Counted from the stretch's first letter, positions 29,442-40,360 are shown. The stretch: DNA of 64,000 bases from Isotricha intestinalis (GCA_023807065.1 JAJJLU010000010.1:1-64000), one strand, 5' to 3'. Numbers and translations: made by a program. Notes: generated by a model from the sequence alone, not told the origin.

Positions 29442-31460
29442 ATGAAACAAACAAATGAATTTCTCAAATTATCAGAAAAAGGAGTGAATCCAGAAAATGA
29501 TTTTCAAAAAGCAGAGATTACATCATCAGAAAAATCAGAGCTAAATTTTTTTCAAAAATTAAAACATTATTTAACTTTATTTCCAAATATAATAGCATTA
29601 ATCTTCTCTTTAATAGGATTTTTTCTATATTATTTATCTTTATCAGCTTGTCCTCAAGTAGAAGGTTGTGTTCAAATATTAATAAAAGCTATAATTTTTC
29701 TTATGCTTTCGCTTATTATATTTAATGGAATTCTGGTAGCTACTGTCTTTAAAAAAATCAAAATTTATCATTTGTTATATATTATATTTGTTCTTTTTTT
29801 ATTTGTTATTTATGATCATGGAGCTTCAATTTCAAAACACGGTTTAGCTAATTTTTTATTTTCAATTATTTCATGGATTTTAATTTTAATTATTTCAATA
29901 ATCATAAAATTTTTAAAGGGATTATATAATAAAAGAAAATATTCAGAATTTGTTTTTTATTTCTTTTTATTCACATATATTTTTATAATGTTATCAATGT
30001 GTTATAATATAAAATCAAGTTGCAGATATTGGGGAAGAGGTTTAAATAACACATATATTAAGGATTTAACAACTGAAAAATGTCATTTTTACAATCCTCC
30101 GAATTGTAGAATGAACTTATTTGATGGATTGTTAAAAGTTGATAGATTTAAAAAAGCAATAAATTACAATTCAAAAGAAAGATTTATGAAATATTTAGAT
30201 AAAGAAAAATTCAAAAACACAAAAATTTTTGGAATAGGATTAACTACATATTATGATAGTAAAAATTATTTTGATGATAGGGAAATGTTAGAATACCAAA
30301 TAGATCATATATATGACATGGATAAAATAGATAAATCAAATAAAAGTGAAATTCCAGAAGTAACTTTAACTTTCGATGAAAAAAATATAGGAACAATAAA
30401 TATTTCTTTATACAAAAATGAAGAATTAATAAAAGAAAGAAAAAAATTAGAAAATCCAAATTCATTATTTAAAAACTTATTAATAATATATACAGACTCA
30501 ATAAGTCGAGCACGTTTTAAATTTGCTTTTCCCAAAACTATAAAATTTGTAGACCAATTTTCAAAATTAAACTCAAAATTTCACACATTTCAATTTTTAA
30601 AATATCACGGATTAGGAGTTACAACTCATTTAAATGCCCAACCAATGTTTTTTGGTATGTCACGTCATACTTCAAGAGGAACACACTTTATAAAATTTTA
30701 TAAAGAAAATGGATATATAACAGGTCATTCATGGAATCATTGTTCAAGAGATTTAATATGGGCTCCAACAAGAAATGGAATTGAAAATATTACATTTATT
30801 AAATGGGATCATGAAAATATTTTAATGTTTTGTGAACCTAATTTTTATGATAAAAATGATCCAGATGATCCTCTTGATAGAGGAATTCATTGTATTACTC
30901 AAAGATTATTATATGGTAGAAATACTTATGAATATGTTATTGAATATGGAGAAAAATTTTGGGAAACTTATTTAAACAGCAGAAAAGTGTTTAGAATGGC
31001 TTTTATGGATGGACATGAAGATACTGGAGAAGTTATTAAATTTATAGATGATGGATTATCTGATTTTTTAATAAGATTTTATAATAAAGGTTATTTTGAT
31101 GATACTTTTATTATGTTTATGAGTGATCATGGAGTTAAAAGTACTTTAATTTATAGTGTTATTGCAAGAGGAAATTATGTTTTTGAAAGAATGTTACCTA
31201 GTTTGTTTTTTATGTATCATTATAAAGCAAATTTCGATGAAAAAGAAGTTTATGAAAATCAACAAAAATTTATTTCTGCTTATGATATTTATGAAACTTT
31301 TTATCATATTTGTTATGGAAATGATTATAAGTATCATGAAGAAAGAAATGAATTAAGGGTAAGTTTACTTAATTATATTGACGAAAGTAAAAGAAGTTGT
31401 GAAAATTATGTTGAAATTAAAAATATAAGCAGCTATTGTAGGTGTAAAAATGTAAAATAA
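29442..31460 (+). CDS. DUF229-type alkaline-phosphatase-fold membrane enzyme (paralog 2)
   Basis: A 672-aa paralog of the protein at 11,637-13,823 with the same layout. A cytosolic N-terminus leads into about five spans (46-66, 79-102, 108-124, 137-157, 169-187), then CRYWGRGLNNT and the hydrolase domain. Catalytic-type motifs are IIYTDSISR (D352, S355), FMDGHEDTGE and FMSDHGVKS. Both proteins share VTLxFDExNxGxIxI. It is transcribed away from the giant receptor, whereas paralog 1 lies at the far side of the receptor pair, so the four genes form a nested cluster. It ends with a Cys-containing tail (CRCKNVK) resembling the CKC tail of paralog 1. The substrate is unknown. Confidence 0.82.
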   Translation: MKQTNEFLKLSEKGVNPENDFQKAEITSSEKSELNFFQKLKHYLTLFPNIIALIFSLIGFFLYYLSLSACPQVEGCVQILIKAIIFLMLSLIIFNGILVATVFKKIKIYHLLYIIFVLFLFVIYDHGASISKHGLANFLFSIISWILILIISIIIKFLKGLYNKRKYSEFVFYFFLFTYIFIMLSMCYNIKSSCRYWGRGLNNTYIKDLTTEKCHFYNPPNCRMNLFDGLLKVDRFKKAINYNSKERFMKYLDKEKFKNTKIFGIGLTTYYDSKNYFDDREMLEYQIDHIYDMDKIDKSNKSEIPEVTLTFDEKNIGTINISLYKNEELIKERKKLENPNSLFKNLLIIYTDSISRARFKFAFPKTIKFVDQFSKLNSKFHTFQFLKYHGLGVTTHLNAQPMFFGMSRHTSRGTHFIKFYKENGYITGHSWNHCSRDLIWAPTRNGIENITFIKWDHENILMFCEPNFYDKNDPDDPLDRGIHCITQRLLYGRNTYEYVIEYGEKFWETYLNSRKVFRMAFMDGHEDTGEVIKFIDDGLSDFLIRFYNKGYFDDTFIMFMSDHGVKSTLIYSVIARGNYVFERMLPSLFFMYHYKANFDEKEVYENQQKFISAYDIYETFYHICYGNDYKYHEERNELRVSLLNYIDESKRSCENYVEIKNISSYCRCKNVK

Positions 31461-31737
31461 AAAAGCATAGGATATTTAAAAAGTTATAATTTTCAAATTA
31501 CATTTATTTAAAGAGTTATTTAATTTTTAAAAAATCAATTTTTTTATCATAAATTAATGATTAATGAATACATTTTACTGTTAACATTTTATTCAAATTA
31601 TAAGAAATATATAAAAAATAAATATTTCTATATATTAAACTAATTCCATTATAAAATAACTTATAAAAATAAATGAAAAAACTTTTATCTGAAAGTTTTT
31701 AAACCAAAAAAATTTAAATTATTAACTTAAATTAACT

Positions 31738-32517
31738 TTAATTAAATTCATCTTCATCAGAATCAATTTTATTTTTACGTTTTTTACCAGTGCTAATTTC
31801 ACTCCCTGAAATTTCACTTTTATTCACAATTTTATGTTTTTCATTTAAATTATTATCATTATTTAAATTACTATTAATAGGAATATTGGTGTTTTGTATT
31901 TTTTTTTCATTCATTTTTTTTACATATTTTTGATCATATCCTGCACTCCTTAAAATATTCTTGTCCACATTTAAATTGTATGATTTAGCAAAATCAGGTA
32001 ATTTGATTATAGGATATTTATCATTTATTATAGAATATAATTTACTTAATTTGTCTATTTCCAAAGCATGTAATTCTAATTCATCACGAACAAGATGAAG
32101 TAATGATTGTTTTATATTCATTAATCTTTCTTTTTCATATTTTAAACAATCTTTTTTTAAACTCTCTATATTGTGATCAGTCTGTTTGTGTTCTGAAGAA
32201 GTTGAAATATCATTTTTTATTTTTTTATTTTCATTTAAAATATAAAGTGAAGATGGAACTATTTTTTGATTTAATGATTCAATCAAATCTTTTTTTTTTT
32301 CTTCTATTTTTAATAAATTTCCGATAAAATCTTCATTGATTTCAGAGAGAACGTTATTATCTAATTCTTTGATTAATTTTAAAGAAATAAAATTTTTGGT
32401 TCTTGCATCTAACAAATTATTTTCAGATTTTATAATTGAAACAAAAAAGTTGTGTAAAGTTTTTGAATCTTTATAAGTATTTTCTAAATATTTTGAAAGG
32501 TTATTCGAATCATTCAT
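31738..32517 (-). CDS. Helical protein, possible BAR-like (CIBAR/FAM92 or sorting-nexin type)
   Basis: A 259-aa protein with three long amphipathic helices across residues 1-170, then a basic disordered tail ending in KKRKNKIDSDEDEF. The helix reading YEKERLMNIKQSLLHLVRDELELHALEIDKL resembles the BAR-domain helix of FAM92/CIBAR and sorting-nexin proteins, which bend membranes; CIBAR acts at the ciliary base. The resemblance is to one helix only, so another helical bundle is possible. The C-terminal KKRKNK could be a nuclear signal. It is intact and ends in TAA, next to the decayed interval. Confidence 0.5.
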   Translation of the reverse strand: MNDSNNLSKYLENTYKDSKTLHNFFVSIIKSENNLLDARTKNFISLKLIKELDNNVLSEINEDFIGNLLKIEEKKKDLIESLNQKIVPSSLYILNENKKIKNDISTSSEHKQTDHNIESLKKDCLKYEKERLMNIKQSLLHLVRDELELHALEIDKLSKLYSIINDKYPIIKLPDFAKSYNLNVDKNILRSAGYDQKYVKKMNEKKIQNTNIPINSNLNNDNNLNEKHKIVNKSEISGSEISTGKKRKNKIDSDEDEFN

Positions 32518-32759
32518 TATAAATTAATAAAAAAAATTAATATCTAAAGATATATTAAAATAAAAAAATATATATTAAATATATTTGAACAAAAGAATTA
32601 AAAAAATCCAAAAAAAATGTAAAAAACAAAAAGATGCTTAAAGATTATGAGAAAGATTTTTGGGGAGAATAGGACTTGCGATATTTTTATTTAAAATAAT
32701 AATATATTTATTATTATTAATTAAATAATTCAATAAATTATTTATTTATTATTTATTTT

Positions 32760-34270
32760 TCCTTTTTTCCTTTCTCTCCTTTATTTCCTTTGATTTTTCT
32801 CTATTAACTCCTAATTATCTTTTTTTTTCTTTTTTATTCCATTCAATAATTTTATTTTTCTCTTCAGGAATTTCATTTTCTTAATATTTGTGTTATTTAT
32901 TTCTTTTACTTGACAATCAATATATATGAGTTTTACATATAATTTTTTATATTATTTCCTTCTTTTCCTCCTCCTCTAATAATAACAGTAATTCTTTTTC
33001 CTTATCCTTTCTCCACTTCTTCAAAACAAAATTATCATATATCTTCTATAATATGATTCTTCTTATTTGCTTTATTTCAATATAGACATATTATTTTGTT
33101 TTAATTATTTATTCTTCCAAATTTTGATATTTCTTTATTTCTTCTATTTGATTGAATAAATTCATCATATCTTTTATTTTATTATTAATATTTTTATTAT
33201 ATAAGTATTTAATTGATTATTTACTTCTTCTATTTCAATAATATAATTCCTAAATAATTATTATATATATTATTATTATTATTTATATATTATCTTCATC
33301 ATTATTATTATTATTATTTTTTTTTATCTTTATTATTAATAAAAATTCCTTATATGTGAATTCCTACTTAAAGAAGTCGAAGAGACTTATGAACAGATAA
33401 TTGTTATCATTTATTATATTATTGATATTATTATATAATTTATTATTACCAACATTTCTTATAATAATATATTTTTTTATTGTCACAATTATTATAATAA
33501 TACCTGATAGAGGATTATTGTCCTGTATTGATTACGGATATCAAGAATTACTTGACTAATTATGGTATTATATTTATTTGTTATGAAATGTAATTATAGT
33601 TGGATGTTATTTCATTTTAAAGTATATTAATTGATTTGGTGGGTGATAATATTTTATATTATTGCCATAACTATCTATTGGTATTTCTCTAGTAAATGAA
33701 TCTAATACTCTTAGCTCAATCCATGATTCTTTGTGATCTTCATTTTATCTTCTTTTTCAGAATTTGTTTATTATTTGATTAAAGATATTTGTTATATTCC
33801 TTATTTAATGGATTCTTTGGATTTGAGAAAACTATATTAATTACTATTTTAAGTGGATTGTGAAATAAACTTGTAGATGAAATAGGATATTTAATATTTA
33901 ATTAACTAAAGTTTTTTATATTCTTATCTATTTTTTGTACAGAAATATTAAGATTGGGATAAATACTTAATAATGAATGTTATTGGAAGATTGTTGAGTT
34001 TTTTGAATAGAAGTTGCTTTATAATAGTCTATAGGAAAAGGGAAATTTTTTTGATATTATCAATGAAATTTACATTTCTTATTTCAGAAGGAGCATTAAC
34101 TAGTAATTTATTTGATTTATGATTAGGAGTCTTTATATTAGTATCTTATCTGGATAAAATGATATAAGGAGATATGTGAGATTTTGGAAAATTTGATGAT
34201 TTATTTTTGGTTCTGAATTTGATTTGGAAATATTTGGATTTATATAGAATTATTTAATAAAATTTTTTTT
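32760..34270 (-). pseudogene. Shattered coding region (relic gene, or TAA/TAG-as-Gln reading frame)
   Basis: No long standard open frame exists here, yet the minus strand is purine-rich and protein-like in pieces. Examples in successive frames: NKLLVNAPSEIRNVNFIDN (around 34,050-34,120), NFPFPIDYYKATSIQKTQQ (~33,990-34,050), NISVQKIDKNIKNF (~33,900-33,960), KESWIELRVLDSFTREIPI (~33,670-33,735), YLFISLFDFFK (~33,370-33,405) and a charged tail with ENEIPEEKNKIIEWNKKEKK (~32,825-32,880). Frames change several times, one change falling at an eight-base homopolymer near 34,046. From 33,234 down to 32,920 one frame stays open for 105 codons except for five TAA/TAG. A TGA lies at each end of that stretch. 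The likeliest reading is a decayed gene of unknown family with a coiled-coil C-terminus. A segment using a UAR-glutamine code is the alternative. Confidence 0.55.
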
Positions 34271-34499
34271 CTTAAGTAGATAATTATTTGATAGAGTTTG
34301 GATTGTTGGAATAATAAAAATTAAAAAAATAATGTAGATAGTAAATAATAAATATAAAAAAAATAAACGTAAATTAAACAATTTGAGAAATTAGTGTGAG
34401 AGGAGAAATTTAATGAGGATAGAGTAATATATTAAGATGATAGAAGTATAAGATATTGTGTGTGGGGAGTTAACATATATTGGTCGAAATCTGTAAAAT

Positions 34500-34645
34500 A
34501 ATCGCATTTCCTATCACTATTATATCCCAGACCTGATCGCTCCAGATATTGAAATCTTGATTGACCTAAATATATGTCTTATTTTTCCCAAATATCCCTC
34601 TCCTAATCGCCACAAATATTATTCTCTCGCCTCAAATATCTCTCT
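34500..34645. repeat. Degenerate short repeat, GC-enriched
   Basis: Related copies of a block centred on CTNATCGC...CAnATATT occur at 34,526-34,550 and 34,596-34,620 (18 of 25 positions equal). A truncated third copy lies at 34,622-34,640. Hand count gives 38% G+C for 34,501-34,560, about twice that of nearby genes. No open frame runs through it. Confidence 0.45.
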
Positions 34646-34972
34646 CTTTTTTTATTCTTATTTTTATTTCATTCATCTTTTTAATTATGTTTTTAATTAA
34701 TTTAATTAATTTGAATTCTATTTTATCTATTTATTTTATTTTCATTTATTTGTTTTTTAATATATTTTTTGAATTAAATTTATTTTTTCATTTAACTTTT
34801 TTATACTTTTTTTTATACATATATTTACTAACATCAAATACATTTATTAAATTATTTATATATTGTTATTCTTTGAGTTTTTTTGTGACCATAAATTTAC
34901 GAATTATCTATTGATAAAAGAATTAAATAATTTATTTTTAAATGTATTTATATAATAGAAAAAATATTAATT

Positions 34973-37548
34973 TTACATATTTTTTGTAGAAATATCTGAA
35001 TTTTGTTGAATTATATCTTGTAATCTTTTAATTTGGGCTTCATCAGAAACTGGGGAATGTTCCATATTATAAATTCTAAATATATCAATTGTTCCATCAG
35101 CATTTCCAGTAGCAATAACTTTTCCTTCAGAAAATTTGATACATTTTTTGGCGATACCACTTTCTTCTTGTACAATATATATAGGTTGTATAGCACTTCT
35201 TGCAAGATCCCATAATTCAATTCTTCCATCATCAGCAACATCAGCAAAAACAGTTGAAGTATCACTTGACCATTCTATGTCATTCACTTGATGACTTAAT
35301 TCATTTGTATGTAAATTCATAACAGGATAATTGTGTTTATTATTCCATATTTTTACAGTCCAATCATATGAACAACTTATCATAATATTTGGATCAAATG
35401 GGTTACATCTTATTTTATATACTGGACCTTGATGACCATAATAATTATCAGTATATTGGTCTTTATATGATATCCTACATCTATGAATTGTACATTCTTC
35501 TAAAGCAACATAATAAATTGTTGTATCATTTTTTGGAAAATCAAAGGAAAGCCCATTTGCTTCTCTAAATATTAATGTTTCTTTTATGTCTTTATCTTTA
35601 TCTCCCCTATCTTTTTTTAAATATTTGGCAAAAGGATTTAATTGTTTCATTGGAAATGAAGTACTTTTTTTCATTTTTAATAAATCAGTAACTTCTAATC
35701 CTTTTTTAAGTGACCATTCTTTCATTTTACCATCAGAACTTGTAGTAACTATAATTTCATTTTTATCATTTGGTCTTTCAATCCATTTACATTCCCAAAC
35801 AATATCGGTATGTTTATCTTTTACTTCACTTGAATCAGCCATTGGTTTATTAGTATTATTTCTTAAATCATAAATCATAATTTCTCCTTGATAGTCACTT
35901 ACTACAATTAAATAAGGATTTTTTCTACTGAAATTACAATAAGTTAAACCTCTTGGAGTTTGTATTACTCTTTCTGGATGAAGTGGATTTTTAAGAGTCC
36001 AAAAACAAAGAAAACCTGGTTCTTTTGAGTTAATATCAGGATCTCCATATACTGCTGCAAGGAGATCTGAATTATTTACATTCCAATCTAATGCATGACA
36101 TACATAATTATGATTTATTCCTTTTTCTTTTAATAATAAATCTATTGAATATGTTAATAACTTTTTAATATTAGGTATTCCTGTATTATCAACAACAAGT
36201 GCCATTTTCTGTTCTAACATTTTTCTCTTTTCTTCTTCCTCTCTATTATCATTACCTTCTAAACTAAGAGTTAAATCTCCTCCTTGTTTAGTTGTTTTTT
36301 GTTCTAATTCATCTAAAACAACAGGATAATCTTTATAAGCAATTTGATTGTAATGGAATTGATTTTGGGAAAGTAGTCTTTCAACATATTTCAAGGGATA
36401 AACAATACTTTTAGGTAGTTCTTCATTAAAAGCTCTTCTTACACGTTGAGAATTAACAGTAGGTTCTTTTTCTTTCACAGATGTATGTTCAGAATTAGTT
36501 GAATTTGGTAAAAATGAAGAATTAGGAGATGATTTTTTATCAGTATTTGATTTATCTTGACTAGCCCCTAAATTACTTTTAGTTCCTTTTGGTTTTCTAC
36601 TTGAATAAAGAGAACTTGAAAGAAATGTATCTGCCAAAGATGCACTTTGATCAACTTCACTTCTATGTAGAGATCGTGTAGAACTGTCAACAGGAAGTAA
36701 CTCTTTAGAATGTTTTAAAGTTTGCTTTAATTCTTTTTTTACTCTTTTATCTAATAATTTTTGTGTCATCAATGTAAAATCTTCAATTTTTGATTTTTTC
36801 TCTGCAATTGAATCTGTGATCACATAATTGATACAATTAATTTTTTCATCAATCATTTCTGTTTCTTCATCTTGATTAAAGGCAGTAGAAACTAATCCAT
36901 TTGATTTAAAACGATTTATTGTTTGAGCCCCTTTTTTTATAAAAGATTCTTTGTTTTTTAATTTTTGTAAATATTCTTTATAAGAATCTAATTTTAATTT
37001 TTCATTTGCAATTACATCCTCTAAAAAAATAAAATTATAATTTACCATTTTTCAAAGTTAGATATTTTGTTGAAGGACAATAAAACATAATGTTAGTTGG
37101 TGTTTCATGAATCGTAATATAAATATCTTGATTTAAATCTCTTTCAAGTTTTTCTTTTTGAAGTTCTAATTGTTTCTTATGTCTATAATCATCACTTTGT
37201 TCCATTTCACTAGTTCCTAAATCATAAGAAGTTTCATCTTTTTTCTGAACTTGACTTTGTTCTTGATTAATTGAAATTTCTTTATTTTCATCTTTAGTAT
37301 CTTTTTTTTCTTCTTTTTGAGTATGAGCTGCATCTTTTGGAGGTTTCAATGGAGCAGGTAAACGATTCATATAAATTTGTTTAGCATTTTCTTTTCTTTG
37401 TTCCTCAGCATTTGCTAATAAATAATAAATTATTTATCTTACTTTTGGTCCCAGCATAACGTTTTGAAGTTGATATATTAGTTGTCTTTTGATTTGTTTT
37501 TCCCATCCTCCTCATTGTCATTGTTTCCGTGTTAAATCTTGAAGTCAT
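34973..37548 (-). CDS. DNAI4: Axonemal dynein intermediate chain, DNAI4/WDR78/IC138 type, three exons
   Basis: Three exons, 37548-37443, 37414-37046 and 37020-34973, joined across 28- and 25-nt GT-AG introns, give an 840-aa protein in one frame. The N-terminal ~350 residues are charged and coiled. The C-terminal half holds WD40 repeats: GFLCFWTLKNPLHPERVI, KHTDIVWECKWI...DGKMKEWSL, GHQGPVYKIRCNPFDPNIMI...DWTVKIWN and VNDIEWSSD...DDGRIELWDLA. The FWTLKNPxxPERV signature is characteristic of the WDR78/IC138 intermediate chains of the I1/f inner-arm dynein. Each exon alone looks like a separate gene starting at an internal ATG, but only splicing restores the family's N-terminus and length. It would act in ciliary beating. 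Choice of IC138 over other intermediate chains is by remembered motif. Confidence 0.85.
37021..37045 (-). other. 25-nt GT-AG intron
   Basis: On the minus strand this reads GTAAAT...TTTTTTTAG and contains an in-frame TAA. Removing it turns AAT-G|AG-GAT into Asn-Glu-Asp and joins two intermediate-chain frames exactly. Confidence 0.88.
37415..37442 (-). other. 28-nt GT-AG intron
   Basis: On the minus strand this reads GTAAGA...TTATTAG. Removing it joins the codon A|CA (Thr) and connects the exon starting MTSRFNTETMTMRRMGK to TNAEEQRKENAKQIYMNRLP. Retaining it causes an early stop. Confidence 0.87.
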
Positions 37549-37843
37549 TTTATATAATAAAAAAATCTGTAACTTAAATAAATTTTTTTATTTAATATTA
37601 ATTAAGATATTAATTCATTAAAATTGAATATATTCTTTTTCTTTTATTAAATTTTTAAAAATTTAATTATTAATTATTTCTTTTATATTATTATAAAACA
37701 TCTATTTTAATATCAACTTATCATAAAATAATTATAATACCAAAAAATTATTATTAATAATTATTTCAACTTAATTATATAACTTCTTCATACAAAAATC
37801 TTTTTTTTGAAAAAAGAATTTTAAATCAATTAATTATCTTTTT
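37549..37843. other. Intergenic A/T-rich spacer
   Basis: This 295-nt spacer separates the intermediate-chain start codon from the stop of the phosphatase gene, both leftward. It holds only A/T runs. Confidence 0.5.
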
Positions 37844-40360
37844 TTAAATATTCATACATTTTTTTAAATTAATTATACCTTCATTTTCATTATTCCCTTT
37901 TTGTTTTTCTTTTTTTTTCTCTTTTATTTTACTTAAAAAATTATTTGTTTTTTTTATAATCATAGTATTTCTCATTTTTGAATGATGATTAATTTGTTCA
38001 TTTATAACATTTTTTAATTGTTTATTATCATTTTGATTCATTATTATTGTTTTGGATGTTTTTTTATTTCTTTTCATTTTTTTATTTTTATCATTTTCAT
38101 GAATTTTTTTTAAATATTCAAAGTGAAACATTGCACTTGAATCATTATTTAATCCGAAATTAGAATTATTACATAAATTCTTATCAACAAAACTTGAATT
38201 TATTGAATTTGAATTCTTACTGATAACTTCATCAACTTTTCCCAAATCTCTTTTTACACTTAATAAATTTATATTTTTTTTATGATCAATATCAGGAGAA
38301 GGAACTTCACTTGGAGTATTTAAACAAAAAGAAGGAATTTCTGATTCTTCGTTTAAATTTTTTGAAGGCAATTTTAGAAATTGATAAATATTTTCATTAT
38401 CTTTGATTAAACTTTTATTTTTAGTAATCGGAGTAAAAAAATTACTTGAATTCATAGAAAATCTTGGATTAGATAACATTGTATGAATTCCTCTTGGTAT
38501 CATATATGATTTCCTTCTATCATTTATATCATTTATAAAAAAATTATCTTTTGTTAAAGTACATGGAATTTTTTCTTTTTTTGTTAAATTATATTTAACA
38601 GGATAATTTTTTCTTATTGGACTAACAATTGAGAATGTTTCTTCTTCACAATTATTTGAAAAAGAATCGCATATTAATTTTATTATTGAAGATAATCCTG
38701 AATATAAAAAAAAAATTGTTTTATTATATTCTTCATTATTATTTGCATCACTATATGAAAAACCTAATAAGCCTATTGAAATTCTATCAACCATTGAATC
38801 ATATAATCGTTTTTCTTCTTCATTATTTGGAAGTAAATTAATTAAAAAAGTAGAAAAACTAAAAATAATTTCATATTCAAAACAATGATAAACACCTTTA
38901 ATATAATCAAATAAATTTTTTCTTTGTTTTAATAAAATTTTATTTGAAAATTTTCTCTTTTTCCTTTCATGAATATTAAACATAAAATCACAATATAAAT
39001 CACAAGATATAATTTTTTCAGTTCTTTCTCTACTAATTACAAATTCAACAGAATCTTCAAACCAATCAAATAATAATTCAACGGTGACAAATAAATTTTC
39101 ATTTTTATCAAAAGAATCCCAATCACCTTTATTAATTGAATTTTTCATTTTAACAAGAACATTTTCTAATTCATCATTCCAATCAATAATAATTCCTTCA
39201 ATGTGTTTATATAGAGTAATTTTACTGTAATAAAATTTATCTTTTAATTCAATTATTTTATTTAAGACTTTAATTATAATTTTAGGAACAAACCCATATT
39301 TACAAAGTTCATTTCCATATAATAAATCCTCTTGTCTTCTTAAATAAACATTAATACTTTCTTTTTCTCCAAATAAAATTCTAGAATGATTTAAAAAATC
39401 TTCGAATTTTTTACAATAAGAAATTTGAGATTTAGTTTCAACACATTTTTTTCTTTTTTGTCTAACTTCTTGAATAATTGTATCAGAATCTTTAATAGAA
39501 TTAAACAATAAATAACATACAATAACAACTCCAGTTCTTCCATACCCAGCATGACAATGAACAAGAACTTTACCTCCTTCATCATGAGTAACAACACTCA
39601 TATCTTTAACAATATCAAGCATGAAATTCATAGAAGAAGGAATTTCCATATCTTTCCAACCAGAGAATTTACATTTAATATCATCTCCAGAGAATACAGA
39701 AGGATTATATGAATAACCTGAACTTGTTAAGTTATATGCATTTGGACCACAGTATGGATGTTCGCCTTCCCTTTGGAGATTTACTATTAAGTTTATATTT
39801 AATATTTTAAATTTTTGAATTAAATGATATTTTTGAATTAATATTTCACTTGGTCTTTGACTTGCTATTATATTTTCTGTTATAAAATTAGAATTTAAAC
39901 CTTCTATTGCATTATTGTTATTTAAATTGTTTTTATAATTCTCGTGTTTACAATTTTTTCCCCCACAAAAAATACATCTTAATTTATCTTTGAATTCATG
40001 AAAAAAATGTTTTACCGGTTTTTCAACTTTTTTTATTGGTATTATTCCACTAGATGTATTTTTTTTATAACGAATTTTACCTTGTACTGAACTTGGTAAT
40101 TTAATTGGAATTGATAATGTATCTTTTGTATTCTTGTCTCTTGTTATTCTAAAGGGAGAATTTATACTTTGTTGATTTAATATTTGGGAATTATCTAATT
40201 TTAATAAATTTTTATTTTTTAATATTATTGAACTCAATTCTGATTCATTAGAATTTTTTTGTTGTTTTTTTTTTCTACAATTTAAATATTTTTGAATACA
40301 TTTTGATAAACAAGTTGAATTAAATGAAAAAGATGAATTTTGAGAATGTGGAATTTGCAT
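37844..40360 (-). CDS. PTPDC1: PTPDC1-like dual-specificity/tyrosine phosphatase
   Basis: An 838-aa protein. The phosphatase domain lies at ~165-315: RPSEILIQKYHLI, VNLQREGEHPYCG, the general-acid loop GWKDMEI (D237) and the P-loop HCHAGYGRTG (C269, R275). RPSxxLxxKYHxI plus INLQRxGEHxxCG and GWKD are the PTPDC1 signature. PTPDC1 removes phosphate from protein substrates and has been linked to centrosome/cilium length in animals. A Cys pair upstream (CIFCGGKNC, ~129-137) could bind zinc. The domain is followed by a helical region to ~560 and a Ser/Asn-rich tail. All catalytic residues are present. The start is the first ATG and the stop is TAA. Confidence 0.85.
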   Translation of the reverse strand: MQIPHSQNSSFSFNSTCLSKCIQKYLNCRKKKQQKNSNESELSSIILKNKNLLKLDNSQILNQQSINSPFRITRDKNTKDTLSIPIKLPSSVQGKIRYKKNTSSGIIPIKKVEKPVKHFFHEFKDKLRCIFCGGKNCKHENYKNNLNNNNAIEGLNSNFITENIIASQRPSEILIQKYHLIQKFKILNINLIVNLQREGEHPYCGPNAYNLTSSGYSYNPSVFSGDDIKCKFSGWKDMEIPSSMNFMLDIVKDMSVVTHDEGGKVLVHCHAGYGRTGVVIVCYLLFNSIKDSDTIIQEVRQKRKKCVETKSQISYCKKFEDFLNHSRILFGEKESINVYLRRQEDLLYGNELCKYGFVPKIIIKVLNKIIELKDKFYYSKITLYKHIEGIIIDWNDELENVLVKMKNSINKGDWDSFDKNENLFVTVELLFDWFEDSVEFVISRERTEKIISCDLYCDFMFNIHERKKRKFSNKILLKQRKNLFDYIKGVYHCFEYEIIFSFSTFLINLLPNNEEEKRLYDSMVDRISIGLLGFSYSDANNNEEYNKTIFFLYSGLSSIIKLICDSFSNNCEEETFSIVSPIRKNYPVKYNLTKKEKIPCTLTKDNFFINDINDRRKSYMIPRGIHTMLSNPRFSMNSSNFFTPITKNKSLIKDNENIYQFLKLPSKNLNEESEIPSFCLNTPSEVPSPDIDHKKNINLLSVKRDLGKVDEVISKNSNSINSSFVDKNLCNNSNFGLNNDSSAMFHFEYLKKIHENDKNKKMKRNKKTSKTIIMNQNDNKQLKNVINEQINHHSKMRNTMIIKKTNNFLSKIKEKKKEKQKGNNENEGIINLKKCMNI

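Noticed and set aside
34687..34914. Plus-strand 75-codon hydrophobic frame
   Set aside because: Leu/Phe/Ile/Tyr only, in a T-rich flank with no conserved-looking motif; such frames arise by chance at this base composition.
35011..37048. Separate genes starting at internal ATGs of the dynein intermediate-chain exons
   Set aside because: The ATG at 37,048 lies at the exon-intron border and its first seven or so codons are intron sequence; splicing gives the complete family-length protein.
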